Positions 38,039-47,139 of a stretch of DNA of 64,000 nt are shown here, one piece after another. Each line of letters opens with the position of its first letter. The stretch's first letter is position 1. Position numbers and translations under genes: made by a program. Origin of the DNA: Ectopseudomonas mendocina (GTDB taxonomy: Bacteria; Pseudomonadota; Gammaproteobacteria; Pseudomonadales; Pseudomonadaceae); assembly GCF_016008875.1 (NCBI RefSeq), contig NZ_JADTQG010000002.1:62001-126000 (forward strand), given 5' to 3'. The notes under the pieces were generated by a model. That model saw nothing but the letters and a program-made list of their open reading frames with translations, had not been told where the DNA came from and made no database searches.

Positions 38039-38767
38039 TCAACTCTGATCACCGCGCACCACTGCCAGTTGGCGAGCACGATCAAGCGTCAGGCGCACCA
38101 GGCAGTCGTAGCTGAATTCGCCGAACACCGAGTAGGGCTGCTCCTCACCGTAGGGCTTGCATTCGGCATCACGCATCGCGATCCAGTTACGCTGCGCCTG
38201 GCGCAGTGCGGTACTCGCCTCGTCCGACAGCTGCCGCTGGCGTTCGCGATAGGCTGCATTGAGCAGCGCATCGGCATCGCCCAATACCAGCGCACTGATT
38301 CCACCCAGCGCCATCACGTTCTGCGGCAGCGCCTGGGGCATCTCCTGGTTCCAGTTGTAGAAACCATTGGTCTCCACCCGCAAGCGTGCCGTGGGTCGGC
38401 TGTAGACGTCGTCGTAGAGCGGCTGCAACTGGGTGCGATAGACCAGTTCAAGATAGATCGGGTCGCTGGCACGCTCCGGCCTGGCCAGCAGGGTCTGATA
38501 GATCGGCTGCTGCGGGCCGTTGCCTTCGTCGATACTTACCTCGAAGCAACTGTCTGGTGCCAGGTGCTGGCCCGGCTCGCTGGCCAGAGGGCATTTGCTG
38601 ACGATGGACTCCTGATCCGTGCCGAAAGCCTCATCCAGCACGCGCACCAGCAGGCGCGCCTCCGGCGCCTGGGAAAAGTCGGCGTGAACGACGGTGGCAG
38701 TAAGTGTGCCTTCGGCAGCCGCGAAGAGCGGTGACAGGCATAGAGCGAGCAACACGGGTATGCGCAT
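38039..38767 (-). CDS. LprI/DUF1311 domain-containing secreted protein
   Basis: 242-aa protein with a signal peptide (MRIPVLLALCLSPLFAAAEG) and a C-terminal DUF1311/LprI domain at about residues 165-235 (AAYRERQRQLSDEASTALRQ, WIAMRDAEC, SYDCLVRLTLDRARQL). LprI of Mycobacterium inhibits lysozyme; related proteobacterial proteins are periplasmic and mostly unstudied. The N-terminal part (TATVVHADFSQAPEARLLVR) is unfamiliar. Monocistronic. Confidence 0.8.
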   Translation of the reverse strand: MRIPVLLALCLSPLFAAAEGTLTATVVHADFSQAPEARLLVRVLDEAFGTDQESIVSKCPLASEPGQHLAPDSCFEVSIDEGNGPQQPIYQTLLARPERASDPIYLELVYRTQLQPLYDDVYSRPTARLRVETNGFYNWNQEMPQALPQNVMALGGISALVLGDADALLNAAYRERQRQLSDEASTALRQAQRNWIAMRDAECKPYGEEQPYSVFGEFSYDCLVRLTLDRARQLAVVRGDQS

Positions 38768-38980
38768 GGATAACCTTCCCTGGTAACGGCAACTGGCCCC
38801 ACATCATCTCCAGCGCGACGCGGCCTGACAAGCAGGTGGCCTTGGTAGCGAGCGGTGGGTCTCACAGCATCAAGCGGAAACGCCGATAGTGGCGTTTAAA
38901 GCAGCTCGATCAATTTTGCCTAAAGTAAGAATCCTTCACCAAGTGCGTTCCGTCAGCAATCTCGATTGGTTGAAAGGTTT

Positions 38981-39046
38981 TCGCGGCTGAAGCCGCTCCT
39001 ACAGGATCTAGGTGGCTTCGGGGTCACGGCTGAAGCCCCTCCTACA
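38981..39046. repeat. Two REP units, class B-like, same orientation
   Basis: CGCGGCTGAAGCCGCTCCTA (38982-39001) and a variant at 39024-39046 repeat in the same direction. The second overlaps the nat stop codon. Confidence 0.75.
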
Positions 39047-39902
39047 AGAACGTGGCAATACCAGTGGCCTTGCCTTCACCCCCCGTGATCAGTCGCTCGA
39101 TGATTTCCCGCCGCTCAGGATGCTCCGGCACCTGGATACCAAATTCCTCCTGCAACACCCTCAGCACCTCATCGACACTCTGCAACTGCACCCGCTCACT
39201 GGCCTGCCCCAGGCGGTGGATGGCGAAGCTGCCGTTGTTCAGCGTCTTGCGCAGGCCGGGCCCGGTGCGGGCGGCGATCATCTGGCCAAGGAAGGGTGAA
39301 TCGGGGTGGGTGCACACGTACCAGTTACCCACCACGTAATCGATATCCGCCACCTTCTGCAGATCGAACACGTACATCGCCCGCCAGCTACCCGCCACCA
39401 GCGCACGCAGGGTGTAGGTGCCATCCACCAGCGTCAGGCGATAGGGCTCGTGCGGCGTGGCCTGCTCTGCCTCGCTGTCGAGCAGCAGTGGGCCGGTCGG
39501 CACCATGCCGCCGAAGCCGACGTCGCTGATGTAGCGCACGCCATCGATGGTCACCAGCACCAGCATATGGGTGCGCGCCGGCAGAGCATCTTCCGGGCCG
39601 CCCATGACCACGCGGCCAGTCAGCCCGCGCGCGTCGAAGCCCAGCGCCTGCAACAGCAGCAGGTACAGACGGTTGAGTTCGAAGCAGTAACCGCCACGGC
39701 CCTGACGCAGCAGCTTGTCCTGAATCGCGGCGGGTTCGACCTCCACCAGCACGCGCAGCATGCTGGCCAGGGTTTCGAAGGGAAATTCGGCGGTGTGCCG
39801 CGCCTGCAGCTCTCGCAGGGTGTCGAGCGTCGCTGGCGGCGCCGAGGCGTAACCCAGGCGCCCGAGGTATGTGTGCAGATCCAGCTGGAATGCTTCGGTC
39901 AT
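39042..39902 (-). CDS. nat: Arylamine N-acetyltransferase
   Basis: Transfers acetyl from acetyl-CoA to arylamines and hydrazines. 286 aa with the catalytic triad Cys73 (GRGGYCFELN), His112 (THMLV) and Asp127 (DVGFGG). The normally conserved PFENL motif reads PFETL. The last codons and the TAG stop lie inside a REP unit (39024-39046), so the C-terminus may have been altered by REP insertion. Monocistronic. Confidence 0.92.
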   Translation of the reverse strand: MTEAFQLDLHTYLGRLGYASAPPATLDTLRELQARHTAEFPFETLASMLRVLVEVEPAAIQDKLLRQGRGGYCFELNRLYLLLLQALGFDARGLTGRVVMGGPEDALPARTHMLVLVTIDGVRYISDVGFGGMVPTGPLLLDSEAEQATPHEPYRLTLVDGTYTLRALVAGSWRAMYVFDLQKVADIDYVVGNWYVCTHPDSPFLGQMIAARTGPGLRKTLNNGSFAIHRLGQASERVQLQSVDEVLRVLQEEFGIQVPEHPERREIIERLITGGEGKATGIATFL

Positions 39903-40229
39903 CGTGCTTCTCCCTTTTCACCTGCCGGCTGTTGTACCAGAGGCGGTGGAGGGGAGATATCTATTGGGTCGATAGCACGTCTGATCGTCCCCCACGCTCC
40001 GCGTGGGCATGTAGCCCGTGATGCTCCGCGCACCCACCGTAACGGCGCAGAGCGGCCGAGGCTACAGGTCCCATGCAGAGCGTGGGAGCGATCACGCAAA
40101 CGCCCAGGTGGCTGCGGATTTTCGCGGCTGAAGCCGCTCCTACAGGTGTCTGGGTGTCTGCCTCATAACGACCACCAATGAAAAGGGCCGGTCTCGCGAC
40201 CGGCCCTTTCGTGCAGCGCGTCAGCTCAC
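39903..40229. other. Repeat-filled intergenic region
   Basis: 327 bp holding palindromic repeats: CCCACGCTCCGCGTGGG at 39991-40007, a related unit near 40070-40098, a class B-like REP at 40122-40144 and the terminator at 40182-40209. No gene is supportable. Confidence 0.7.
40182..40209 (-). terminator. Terminator after bauC/mmsA
   Basis: AAAGGGCCGGTC and its complement with loop TCGC and flanking T/A runs, 20 bases past the dehydrogenase stop codon. Confidence 0.88.
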
Positions 40230-41726
40230 TCAGCCATTGCTGGGGAAGGCGAACTGCGCCGCTTCGTGACTCTTGCGCGCCGGCCAGCGTTGGGTGATGG
40301 CCTTCTTGCGGGTGTAGAAGCGCACGCCATCCGGGCCGTAGGCATGCAGGTCGCCGAACAGCGAGCGCTTCCAGCCGCCGAAGCTGTGGTAGCTCACCGG
40401 CACCGGCAGCGGCACGTTGACGCCGACCATGCCGACTTCGATCTCGTCGCAGAACAGGCGCGCGGCTTCACCGTCACGGGTGAAGATGCAGGTGCCGTTG
40501 CCGTACTCGTGATCATTGATCAGGGCCATGGCTTCTTCCAGGCTGCCGACGCGGACGATGCACAGCACCGGGCCGAAGATTTCGTCGGTGTAGATGGTCA
40601 TCTCCGGGGTCACCTTGTCGAACAGGGTGCCGCCGACGAAGTAACCGTTCTCGTTGCCGGCGACTACCAGATCACGGCCATCGACCACCAGCTTTGCGCC
40701 TTGCGCAACACCGGCGTCGATATAGCCCTTGACCTTGTCACGCGCAGCGGCGGTGACCAGCGGGCCCATGTCCAGACCGCAGGAGGTGCCGGCACCGATC
40801 TTCAGTGCCTGGATCTGCGGAACGATCTTCTCGACCAGCGCATCGGCGATCTGGTCGCCCACGCATACAGCCACGGAGATGGCCATGCAGCGCTCGCCAC
40901 AGGAGCCGTAGGCCGCGCCCATCAGTGCGCTGACGGCGTTGTCCAGGTCGGCATCGGGCATCAGCACGGCGTGGTTCTTGGCGCCGCCCAGGGCCTGCAC
41001 GCGTTTGCCGCGCTTGGTGCCTTCGCTGTAGATGTACTCGGCGATCGGCGTCGAGCCGACGAAGCTCAGGGCCTTGACCTCAGGCGCCTCGATCAGCGCA
41101 TCGACCGCGTCCTTGTCACCGTTGACCACGTTCAGCACGCCCTTGGGCAGGCCGGCCTGCTGCGCCAGCTCGGCGATAAACAGGGTGGAGCTGGGATCGC
41201 GCTCGGAGGGCTTCAAGATGAAGCAGTTGCCGCAGACGATGGCCAGCGGGTACATCCACAGCGGCACCATGGCCGGGAAGTTGAACGGGGTGATGCCAGC
41301 CACCACGCCGATGGGCTGCAGGTCGGTCCAGGCGTCGATATTCGGGCCGACGTTGCGGCTGTACTCGCCCTTGAGGATTTCCGGCGCAGCGCAGGCGAAC
41401 TCGACGTTCTCTATACCGCGCTTGAGTTCACCGACGGCGTCTTCGATGGTCTTGCCGTGCTCGGCGCTGATCAGCGCGGCGATCTCGTTCTCGTTCTGCT
41501 CCAGCAGTTGCTTGAAGCGGAACATGATCTGCGCGCGCTTGGCTGGCGGGGTGTTGCGCCAGGCCGGGAAGGCGGCCTTGGCGGCGTCGATGGCCAGTTG
41601 CATGGTGGTGCGATCAGCCAAGCCAACGGCGCTGGTGGAGTCGCCGGTTGACGGGTTGTACACCGGGGCGCTACGACCGTTGCCGGCAACGCGCTCGCCG
41701 TTGATCAGGTGGGGGATGTGGCTCAT
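40230..41726 (-). CDS. bauC: CoA-acylating methylmalonate-/malonate-semialdehyde dehydrogenase (MmsA/BauC)
   Basis: 498-aa aldehyde dehydrogenase that converts malonate semialdehyde (3-oxopropanoate) to acetyl-CoA, or methylmalonate semialdehyde to propionyl-CoA. The ALDH motifs PFNFPAM (N149), ALGGAKNHAV with E-loop replaced as in MmsA enzymes, and the catalytic Cys280 (GERCMAIS) are present. It lies downstream of the beta-alanine transaminase bauA with a LysR divergent, as in the P. aeruginosa bau locus, which favours 3-oxopropanoate as substrate. P. aeruginosa bauB is absent here. A perfect REP pair separates it from bauA. The ATG at 41726 follows GGAGAACCCC. Confidence 0.92.
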   Translation of the reverse strand: MSHIPHLINGERVAGNGRSAPVYNPSTGDSTSAVGLADRTTMQLAIDAAKAAFPAWRNTPPAKRAQIMFRFKQLLEQNENEIAALISAEHGKTIEDAVGELKRGIENVEFACAAPEILKGEYSRNVGPNIDAWTDLQPIGVVAGITPFNFPAMVPLWMYPLAIVCGNCFILKPSERDPSSTLFIAELAQQAGLPKGVLNVVNGDKDAVDALIEAPEVKALSFVGSTPIAEYIYSEGTKRGKRVQALGGAKNHAVLMPDADLDNAVSALMGAAYGSCGERCMAISVAVCVGDQIADALVEKIVPQIQALKIGAGTSCGLDMGPLVTAAARDKVKGYIDAGVAQGAKLVVDGRDLVVAGNENGYFVGGTLFDKVTPEMTIYTDEIFGPVLCIVRVGSLEEAMALINDHEYGNGTCIFTRDGEAARLFCDEIEVGMVGVNVPLPVPVSYHSFGGWKRSLFGDLHAYGPDGVRFYTRKKAITQRWPARKSHEAAQFAFPSNG

Positions 41727-41749
41727 GGGGTTCTCCAAAGTCAGGTTGG

Positions 41750-41802
41750 TGGGAGGGGCTTTAGCCGCGACGCTCATTCAGTCGCGGCTAAAGCCCCTCC
41801 CA
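41750..41802. repeat. REP pair, class B (perfect 22-bp arms)
   Basis: GGAGGGGCTTTAGCCGCGA class unit at 41750-41771 and its perfect inverted copy at 41781-41802 around a nine-base loop, in the 82-bp gap between bauA and bauC. It can reduce downstream expression or stabilise upstream mRNA. Confidence 0.92.
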
Positions 41803-41808
41803 CAGGAA

Positions 41809-43155
41809 TCAGTCGAGTTTGTTCAGTACGTCGCCAACGGCGTTGAACACGCGGTCGAGGTCTTCGATCTTGGCATTGAAGGTTGGGCCGAACTGCAGCG
41901 TATCGCCACCGAAGCGCACGTAGAAACCGGCCTTCCACAGGGCCATGCCGGCCTCGAAGGGGCGGATCACCGCATCGCCATCACGCGGTGCGATCTGCAG
42001 GGCGCCGGCCAGGCCGCAGTTGCGGATGTCGACCACATGTTTGGTGCCTTTCAGGCCGTGCAGGGCGGCCTCGAACTTCGGCGCCAGCTCGGCGGACTGC
42101 TGGATCAGGTTCTCGCGTTTGAGCAGCTCCAGCGTCGCCAGACCGGCGGCGCAGGCAACCGGGTGCGCCGAGTAGGTGTAGCCGTGGGTGAACTCGATCA
42201 TGTGCTCCGGCGACGGCTGCTGCATGAAGGTGTTGTAGATCTCGCTGCTAGCGATCACCGCGCCCAGCGGGATGGCGCCGTTGGTAATCTGCTTGGCTAC
42301 GTTCATCAGGTCTGGGGTCACGCCGAAGAACTCCGCGCCGCTCCACTTGCCCATGCGGCCGAAGCCGGTGATCACTTCGTCGAAGATCAGCAGGATGTTG
42401 TGCTGGGTGCAGATTTCGCGCAGGCGCTGCAGATAGCCCACCGGCGGCACGATGGCGCCGGCCGAACCGGACATCGGCTCGACGATCACCGCGGCGATGT
42501 TGGAAGCGTCGTGCAGTTCGATCAACTTGAGCAGCTCGTTAGCCAGCTCCACGCCGCCGGTTTCGGCCATGCCCTTGGTAAAGGCCATGCCCGGTTGCAG
42601 GGTGTGCGGCAGGTGGTCGGCATCCATCAGCTGGCCGTACATCTTGCGGTTACCGCCAATGCCGCCGAGCGAGGTGCCGGCGATGTTGACACCGTGGTAG
42701 CCACGGGCGCGGCCGATGAAGCGGGTCTTGGAGGCCTGGCCTTTCAGGCGCCAGTAGGCCTTGGCCATCTTCACCGCGGTGTCGGCGCACTCGGAGCCGG
42801 AGCCGGTGAAGAACACATGGTTGAGCTCGCCCGGCATCAGGTCGGCGACCTGCTCGGCCAGCTTGAACGACAGCGGATGGCCGTACTGGAAGCCCGGCGA
42901 ATAGTCGAGGGTGCCGAGCTGCTTGGCCACGGCCTCCTGGATTTCCTTGCGCGAGTGGCCGGCGCCGCAGGTCCACAGGCCGGACAGGCTGTCGTAGATC
43001 TTCCGGCCCTGGTCATCGGTGAGCCAGCTGCCTTCTGCACCGACGATGATGCGCGGGTCGCGCTGGAACTGGCGGTTGGCGGAGAACGGCATCCAGTGGG
43101 CATCCAGCTTGAGCTGGCTGGCCAGGGACGGAGTTGCGGTCTGCGGCATGTTCAT
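41809..43155 (-). CDS. bauA: Beta-alanine/omega-amino acid--pyruvate aminotransferase
   Basis: Class III PLP-dependent transaminase, 448 aa. It transfers the amino group of beta-alanine (and other omega-amino acids) to pyruvate, giving malonate semialdehyde and alanine. The cofactor Lys288 lies in VAKQITNGAIPLGAV, Asp259 in LLIFDEVITGFGR, and the family block TGSGSECADTAVKMAKAYWR binds substrate. Divergent from a LysR regulator and followed by the MmsA-type dehydrogenase that consumes its product, so beta-alanine is the likely substrate. Confidence 0.93.
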   Translation of the reverse strand: MNMPQTATPSLASQLKLDAHWMPFSANRQFQRDPRIIVGAEGSWLTDDQGRKIYDSLSGLWTCGAGHSRKEIQEAVAKQLGTLDYSPGFQYGHPLSFKLAEQVADLMPGELNHVFFTGSGSECADTAVKMAKAYWRLKGQASKTRFIGRARGYHGVNIAGTSLGGIGGNRKMYGQLMDADHLPHTLQPGMAFTKGMAETGGVELANELLKLIELHDASNIAAVIVEPMSGSAGAIVPPVGYLQRLREICTQHNILLIFDEVITGFGRMGKWSGAEFFGVTPDLMNVAKQITNGAIPLGAVIASSEIYNTFMQQPSPEHMIEFTHGYTYSAHPVACAAGLATLELLKRENLIQQSAELAPKFEAALHGLKGTKHVVDIRNCGLAGALQIAPRDGDAVIRPFEAGMALWKAGFYVRFGGDTLQFGPTFNAKIEDLDRVFNAVGDVLNKLD

Positions 43156-43193
43156 CGGGATGGCCTCGGCAGTGGCGGCGTGTTCGGGACAAT

Positions 43194-43240
43194 GTGGGAG
43201 GGGCTTTAGCCGCGACTGTCGCCGCTGAAGCGCCTCCCAC
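43194..43240. repeat. REP pair, class B, in the bauA-LysR promoter region
   Basis: Arms at 43194-43216 and 43218-43240 form an imperfect inverted repeat only 39 bp upstream of the bauA start, inside the 177-bp divergent promoter region of the beta-alanine genes. Confidence 0.85.
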
Positions 43241-43332
43241 AGATACAGCGTCAGTTGCCAGTTAAGGTGCCACGGGCATAGAGTCAGTAAAACAATACTC
43301 TTCTTATCTTCAGTTCAAGGTCGACTAAACAA

Positions 43333-44250
43333 ATGAGCAGCCGCCGCCCCGATCCGCTGGCCCAGGTCAGCGACTTTGAAATACGCCTGCTTAAGCTGTT
43401 TCGCAGCGTGGTGGAATGCGGCGGCTTCTCTGCCGCAGAAAGTGCGCTGGGCATTGGCCGCTCGGCCATCAGCCAGCAGATGAGCGACCTCGAACAACGC
43501 CTCGGCCTGCGCCTGTGCCAGCGTGGCCGTGCCGGCTTCGCCCTGACCGAAGAAGGCCGCGAGGTGTACCAGAGCACCCTGCAACTGCTGGCGGCACTGG
43601 AGAGCTTTCGCACTGAGGTCAACGGCCTGCACCAGCACCTGCGCGGCGAGCTGAACATCGGCCTGACCGACAATCTGGTGACCATCCCGCACATGCGCAT
43701 CACCAACGCCCTGGCCCGCCTCAAGGTGCAGGGGCCGGACGTGCGCATCAACATTCGCATGACGCCCCCGTCGGAAGTGGAACAGGGCGTGCTCGACGGC
43801 CGCCTGCATATCGGCGTGGTGCCGCAGGTCGGTGCCCTATCCGGCCTGGAATACCAGGCGCTATACGACGAGCGCTCGCTGCTTTACTGCGCGGTCGGCC
43901 ATCCGCTGTTCTACGTCGACGACCAACAGCTTGAAGACGACAGGCTCAACGCTCAGGAAGCCATCGCCCCGACCTTTCGCCTGCCGCCAGAGGTGCAGAG
44001 CCATTACCAGGCGCTGAACTGCACGGCCAGCGCATCGGACCGCGAAGGCATGGCCTTTCTCATCCTCACCGGGCGCTATATCGGCTATTTGCCCGATCAC
44101 TACGCCCAGGCCTGGGTGCAGCAGGGGCGCCTGCGGGCGCTCAAAGCCGGAAGCCGTTTTTACGACATCAACCTGGCGGCGGTAACGCGCAAGGGCCGTC
44201 GCGCGCACCTGGTGCTGGAGAGCTTTCTCGAAGCGCTGGCTGAAGCCTGA
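43333..44250 (+). CDS. bauR: LysR family transcriptional regulator, probable BauR
   Basis: 305-aa LysR regulator: N-terminal HTH (LKLFRSVVECGGFSAAESAL ... SAISQQMSDLEQRLGLRLCQRG) and a C-terminal periplasmic-binding-like effector domain. Position divergent from bauA matches P. aeruginosa PA0133 (bauR), so it probably activates beta-alanine catabolism. The start codon lacks a good Shine-Dalgarno. The divergent promoter region holds a REP pair. The assignment as bauR rests on synteny. Confidence 0.85.
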   Translation: MSSRRPDPLAQVSDFEIRLLKLFRSVVECGGFSAAESALGIGRSAISQQMSDLEQRLGLRLCQRGRAGFALTEEGREVYQSTLQLLAALESFRTEVNGLHQHLRGELNIGLTDNLVTIPHMRITNALARLKVQGPDVRINIRMTPPSEVEQGVLDGRLHIGVVPQVGALSGLEYQALYDERSLLYCAVGHPLFYVDDQQLEDDRLNAQEAIAPTFRLPPEVQSHYQALNCTASASDREGMAFLILTGRYIGYLPDHYAQAWVQQGRLRALKAGSRFYDINLAAVTRKGRRAHLVLESFLEALAEA

Positions 44251-44407
44251 ATACATAGAACGACCGTACCGAAAAGCGGCTTGAGCACGCACAGCCCTGG
44301 TGCATTTGTGCTATCACGGCGATTTTCCTTGCAGCGCACTTGTCTCCCAGGCGGCGCTGGGGTATCTGTGCAATCGCTCGGCTCCCTGATCAGTTCGGAA
44401 TCACCCC

Positions 44408-45070
44408 ATGACCTTCGAAGTCCCCGCCCACAGCGCCACAGGCAAACCCGCCGGGCGCATTCGCCAGAAGAACGAAGAAGCCATCATCAAGGCTGCCGAA
44501 GAAGAGTTCGCCCGGCACGGCTTCAAGGGCACCAGCATGAACACCATCGCGCAGAACGTCGGCCTGCCCAAGGCCAACCTGCACTACTACTTCAACAACA
44601 AGCTGGGGCTGTATCTGGCGGTGCTGAGCAACATCCTCGAGTTGTGGGACAGCACCTTCAACAACCTCAGCGTCGAAGACGACCCGGCCGAAGCGCTGGC
44701 GCGCTACATCCGCGCCAAGATGGAATTCTCCCGGCGCCAGCCAAAGGCCTCGCGCATCTTCGCCATGGAAGTGATCAGCGGAGGCGACTGCCTGTCGCAG
44801 TACTTCAACCAGAACTACCTGGACTGGTTCCGTGGCCGCGCCGCGGTATTCGAAGGCTGGATCGCTGCCGGCAAGATGGACCCGGTCGATCCGATCCACC
44901 TGATTTTCCTGCTGTGGAGCAGCACACAGCACTACGCCGACTTCGCCTCGCAGATCTGTCGGGTCAGCGGACGCTCGCGCCTGACCAAGCAGGACTTCGA
45001 AGCCGCTGGCGACAACCTGATTCACGTCATTCTCAAGGGCTGCGGCCTGACGCCGCCTGCCGCATCCTGA
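44408..45070 (+). CDS. TetR/AcrR family regulator, RutR-like
   Basis: 220-aa repressor with the TetR HTH (AAEEEFARHGFKGTSMNTIA, then LPKANLHYYF) and a long C-terminal effector domain similar to RutR/YcdC, which in E. coli senses uracil and controls pyrimidine/purine genes. The nearby purine importer and deaminase genes make a nucleobase effector plausible. It overlaps yigZ by TGATG at its stop, so the two are co-translated. No other regulator is in the purine locus. Confidence 0.85.
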   Translation: MTFEVPAHSATGKPAGRIRQKNEEAIIKAAEEEFARHGFKGTSMNTIAQNVGLPKANLHYYFNNKLGLYLAVLSNILELWDSTFNNLSVEDDPAEALARYIRAKMEFSRRQPKASRIFAMEVISGGDCLSQYFNQNYLDWFRGRAAVFEGWIAAGKMDPVDPIHLIFLLWSSTQHYADFASQICRVSGRSRLTKQDFEAAGDNLIHVILKGCGLTPPAAS

Positions 45071-45654
45071 TGGCTTTCACCCTGGTCACGCCCTGCGAGC
45101 ACCGCGAGGAAATTCGCAAGAGCCGCTTCATCGCCCTCGCCGCGCCGATTGCCAGTGCGGCCGAGGCCCAAGCCTTCATCGACCGCTACAGCGACCTGGC
45201 CGCCTCGCACAATTGCTGGGCGTGGAAGGTCGGCAACCAGTATCGCTTCAACGACGACGGCGAACCGGGCGGCACCGCCGGCAGGCCGATACTCGCCGCC
45301 ATCGAGGGGCAGGATTGCGACCAGGTCGTGGTACTAGTGATCCGCTGGTACGGCGGCATTCAGCTCGGCACTGGCGGGCTGGCCCGCGCCTACGGCGGCA
45401 GCGCAGCGAAATGCCTGCAAGCTGGCGAGCGCCGAGAGCTGGTGGTGCGCCAATCCTTTACCTGTCATTTGCAGTTCGCCGAACTGCCTGTGTTCAAGGC
45501 ACGTCTGAACGAGCTCGACAGCCTGATCGAGAACGAGGATTACGACGCCACCGGCGCGCGCCTGCACCTGGCCGTGGCGCCGGCCGAACAGGCAATGCTG
45601 GAACGTTTGCTGGGCGATATCAGCCGTGGCCGCGAGAGCCTGAAAGCACCATGA
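45070..45654 (+). CDS. yigZ: YigZ family protein (IMPACT/UPF0029)
   Basis: 194-aa member of the YigZ/IMPACT family; structural homology to domain 4 of EF-G suggests a role in translation or nucleic-acid binding. The central signature YRFNDDGEPGGTAGRPILAA with CDQVVVLVIRWYGGIQLGTG is complete. Starts at the ATG that overlaps the TetR stop (TGATG); a longer reading in this frame would run through the TetR gene. Its stop overlaps the next gene by ATGA. Confidence 0.9.
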   Translation: MAFTLVTPCEHREEIRKSRFIALAAPIASAAEAQAFIDRYSDLAASHNCWAWKVGNQYRFNDDGEPGGTAGRPILAAIEGQDCDQVVVLVIRWYGGIQLGTGGLARAYGGSAAKCLQAGERRELVVRQSFTCHLQFAELPVFKARLNELDSLIENEDYDATGARLHLAVAPAEQAMLERLLGDISRGRESLKAP

Positions 45655-46217
45655 AACGAACGATCACTGCACTGCTGCCGCTGCTGTGGCTGGCGCTGCC
45701 TGTTCACGCCGAAGTACAGCAGCGGCTGCAGGAGCAGTATTACGACCTGCAGGTAGCGTCCGGTGAGTCCCTCAGCCGTGCCATCAGCCAGGCCTCGCCG
45801 ATTCGCCAGAACGGGCAGATCTACCACGCCTACACACGCTGGCAGGTGCAATGGAATTTCTGGTGGCGCGAGCAACGTGACGGTCGCTGCCAGATCGACC
45901 TCACCCGCACCCGGTTGAACGCCACCATCACCCTGCCCCGTCTCGGGGGCGGCGATGCGCAACAGCGTCAGCGTTTCGAGCAGTACCTGGGCGCACTGCG
46001 CGAGCATGAGCAGGGCCACTACCGCATCGGCCAGGCAGCCGCCGCCGAGATCGACGCGGCGCTGCTGGCGACGCCTGAATACCCCAGTTGCGCCGAGCTG
46101 CAACAGCAGGCTAACCAGCGCGCCAATGCCATCCTGCAGCGACATGCCGAACAGGAGCGGCAGTACGATCAACAAACCGGCCACGGCCGCAGCCAGGGCG
46201 CCTGGCTGACGGAGTAA
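45651..46217 (+). CDS. DUF922 secreted Zn-dependent protease-like protein
   Basis: 188-aa protein with a signal peptide (LLPLLWLALPVHA) and the zinc-binding HEQGH at residues 119-123 in a DUF922 domain (peptidase-like). Six-to-eight residues of aromatic-rich QVQWNFWW precede it. Predicted periplasmic protease; no substrate is known. Starts four bases before the yigZ stop (ATGA), so it forms a unit with TetR and yigZ. Confidence 0.85.
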   Translation: MKRTITALLPLLWLALPVHAEVQQRLQEQYYDLQVASGESLSRAISQASPIRQNGQIYHAYTRWQVQWNFWWREQRDGRCQIDLTRTRLNATITLPRLGGGDAQQRQRFEQYLGALREHEQGHYRIGQAAAAEIDAALLATPEYPSCAELQQQANQRANAILQRHAEQERQYDQQTGHGRSQGAWLTE

Positions 46218-46261
46218 GTGCGTTATGCTGACGCACCTTTCTCATCCTCATGGAGCCCGAC

Positions 46262-46948
46262 ATGACTGCCTCCCGATCCATCTTGATCATCGGTGCCTCA
46301 CGCGGCCTCGGCCTTGGTCTGGCCAGTGAATTCGCCGCCCAGGGCTGGGCCGTGACCGCCACCGTGCGCAGCACCACGCAACAGGCACCGCTGCTGGCAC
46401 TGCCCGGCGTCCGCGTGGAGCAGCTGGAGATGACCGAATCGGACAGCCTCGAGCAGTTGGCCAATCGTCTGAGCGGTCAGCAGTTCGACGTCATCTTCGT
46501 CAACGCCGGGGTCGCCGGCCCCACACACCACAGCACCGCAAAGGCCAGCGCCGAGGAAATGGGACAGCTGTTTCTGACCAACGCAGTCGCCCCGCTACGC
46601 GTGGCCGAGCGCCTGCTGCCGAACCTGGCCGCCGGGCATGGGCTGATCGTATTCATGAGCTCGATCCTCGGCAGCATCGAGGCAGGTGCAGGCCTGGGCA
46701 TGCCGCTGTACGGCGCCAGCAAGGCCGCGCTCAACCACCTCGTGCAGTGCTTCGTACGCACTCAGGACAATCCGCACCTCGGCGTGATGCTGATGCACCC
46801 TGGCTGGGTGCGCACCGACATGGGCGGTGCCGACGCCCCGCTGGATATCGACAGCAGCTGCAAGGGCATGGTCCTTCAGGTCAGCACCGCCGTCGGCCAG
46901 CCTGGGCTGCGCTACCTGGACTATCAAGGTGATCCGCTGCCCTGGTAA
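46262..46948 (+). CDS. SDR family oxidoreductase
   Basis: 228-aa short-chain dehydrogenase of the extended-coil CsgA/YciK-like type. NAD(P)-binding GASRGLGLGLASEF is at residues 11-24, NAG at 79-81, with the catalytic Ser in FMSSILGS and Tyr-Lys in YGASKAAL. Start chosen at 46262 because GGAG lies eight bases upstream; an ATG 12 bases earlier lacks one. It may be co-transcribed with the DUF922 gene. Substrate unknown. Confidence 0.85.
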   Translation: MTASRSILIIGASRGLGLGLASEFAAQGWAVTATVRSTTQQAPLLALPGVRVEQLEMTESDSLEQLANRLSGQQFDVIFVNAGVAGPTHHSTAKASAEEMGQLFLTNAVAPLRVAERLLPNLAAGHGLIVFMSSILGSIEAGAGLGMPLYGASKAALNHLVQCFVRTQDNPHLGVMLMHPGWVRTDMGGADAPLDIDSSCKGMVLQVSTAVGQPGLRYLDYQGDPLPW

Positions 46949-46973
46949 GCATCACTGCTGGGTAGGGTCCATA

Positions 46974-46997
46974 GCTCCCACGCTCCGTCGTGGGAGC
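46974..46997. repeat. Palindromic repeat, CTCCCACGCTCC-GTGGGAG family
   Basis: GCTCCCACG and CGTGGGAGC arms around six bases. Related units occur at 39991 and 56434. Confidence 0.75.
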
Positions 46998-47139
46998 CAT
47001 ACCGTCACGATCTGCCCTGGCTACCGGGCCGGATGCGCCAGCGCGCACAGTCAGCGCGCCACGACATTCGTATAATCAGCGCCCCTGCACACTCGCTGGA
47101 TGCGAGTTCCCCACGCAACAGTCAATCGGAACCAGGTCA

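Noticed and set aside
41032..43209. Open frame of 725 codons on the plus strand
   Set aside because: It lies antisense to bauA and bauC, which have intact family motifs. Long antisense frames are normal in GC-rich DNA.
44281..45069. N-terminal extension of yigZ through the TetR gene
   Set aside because: Composition is that of a shifted frame of the TetR gene; the ATG at 45070 has the normal family start and overlaps the TetR stop.
45213..45650. N-terminal extension of the DUF922 gene through yigZ
   Set aside because: A clean signal peptide starts at 45651; the extension is a frame-shifted reading of yigZ.
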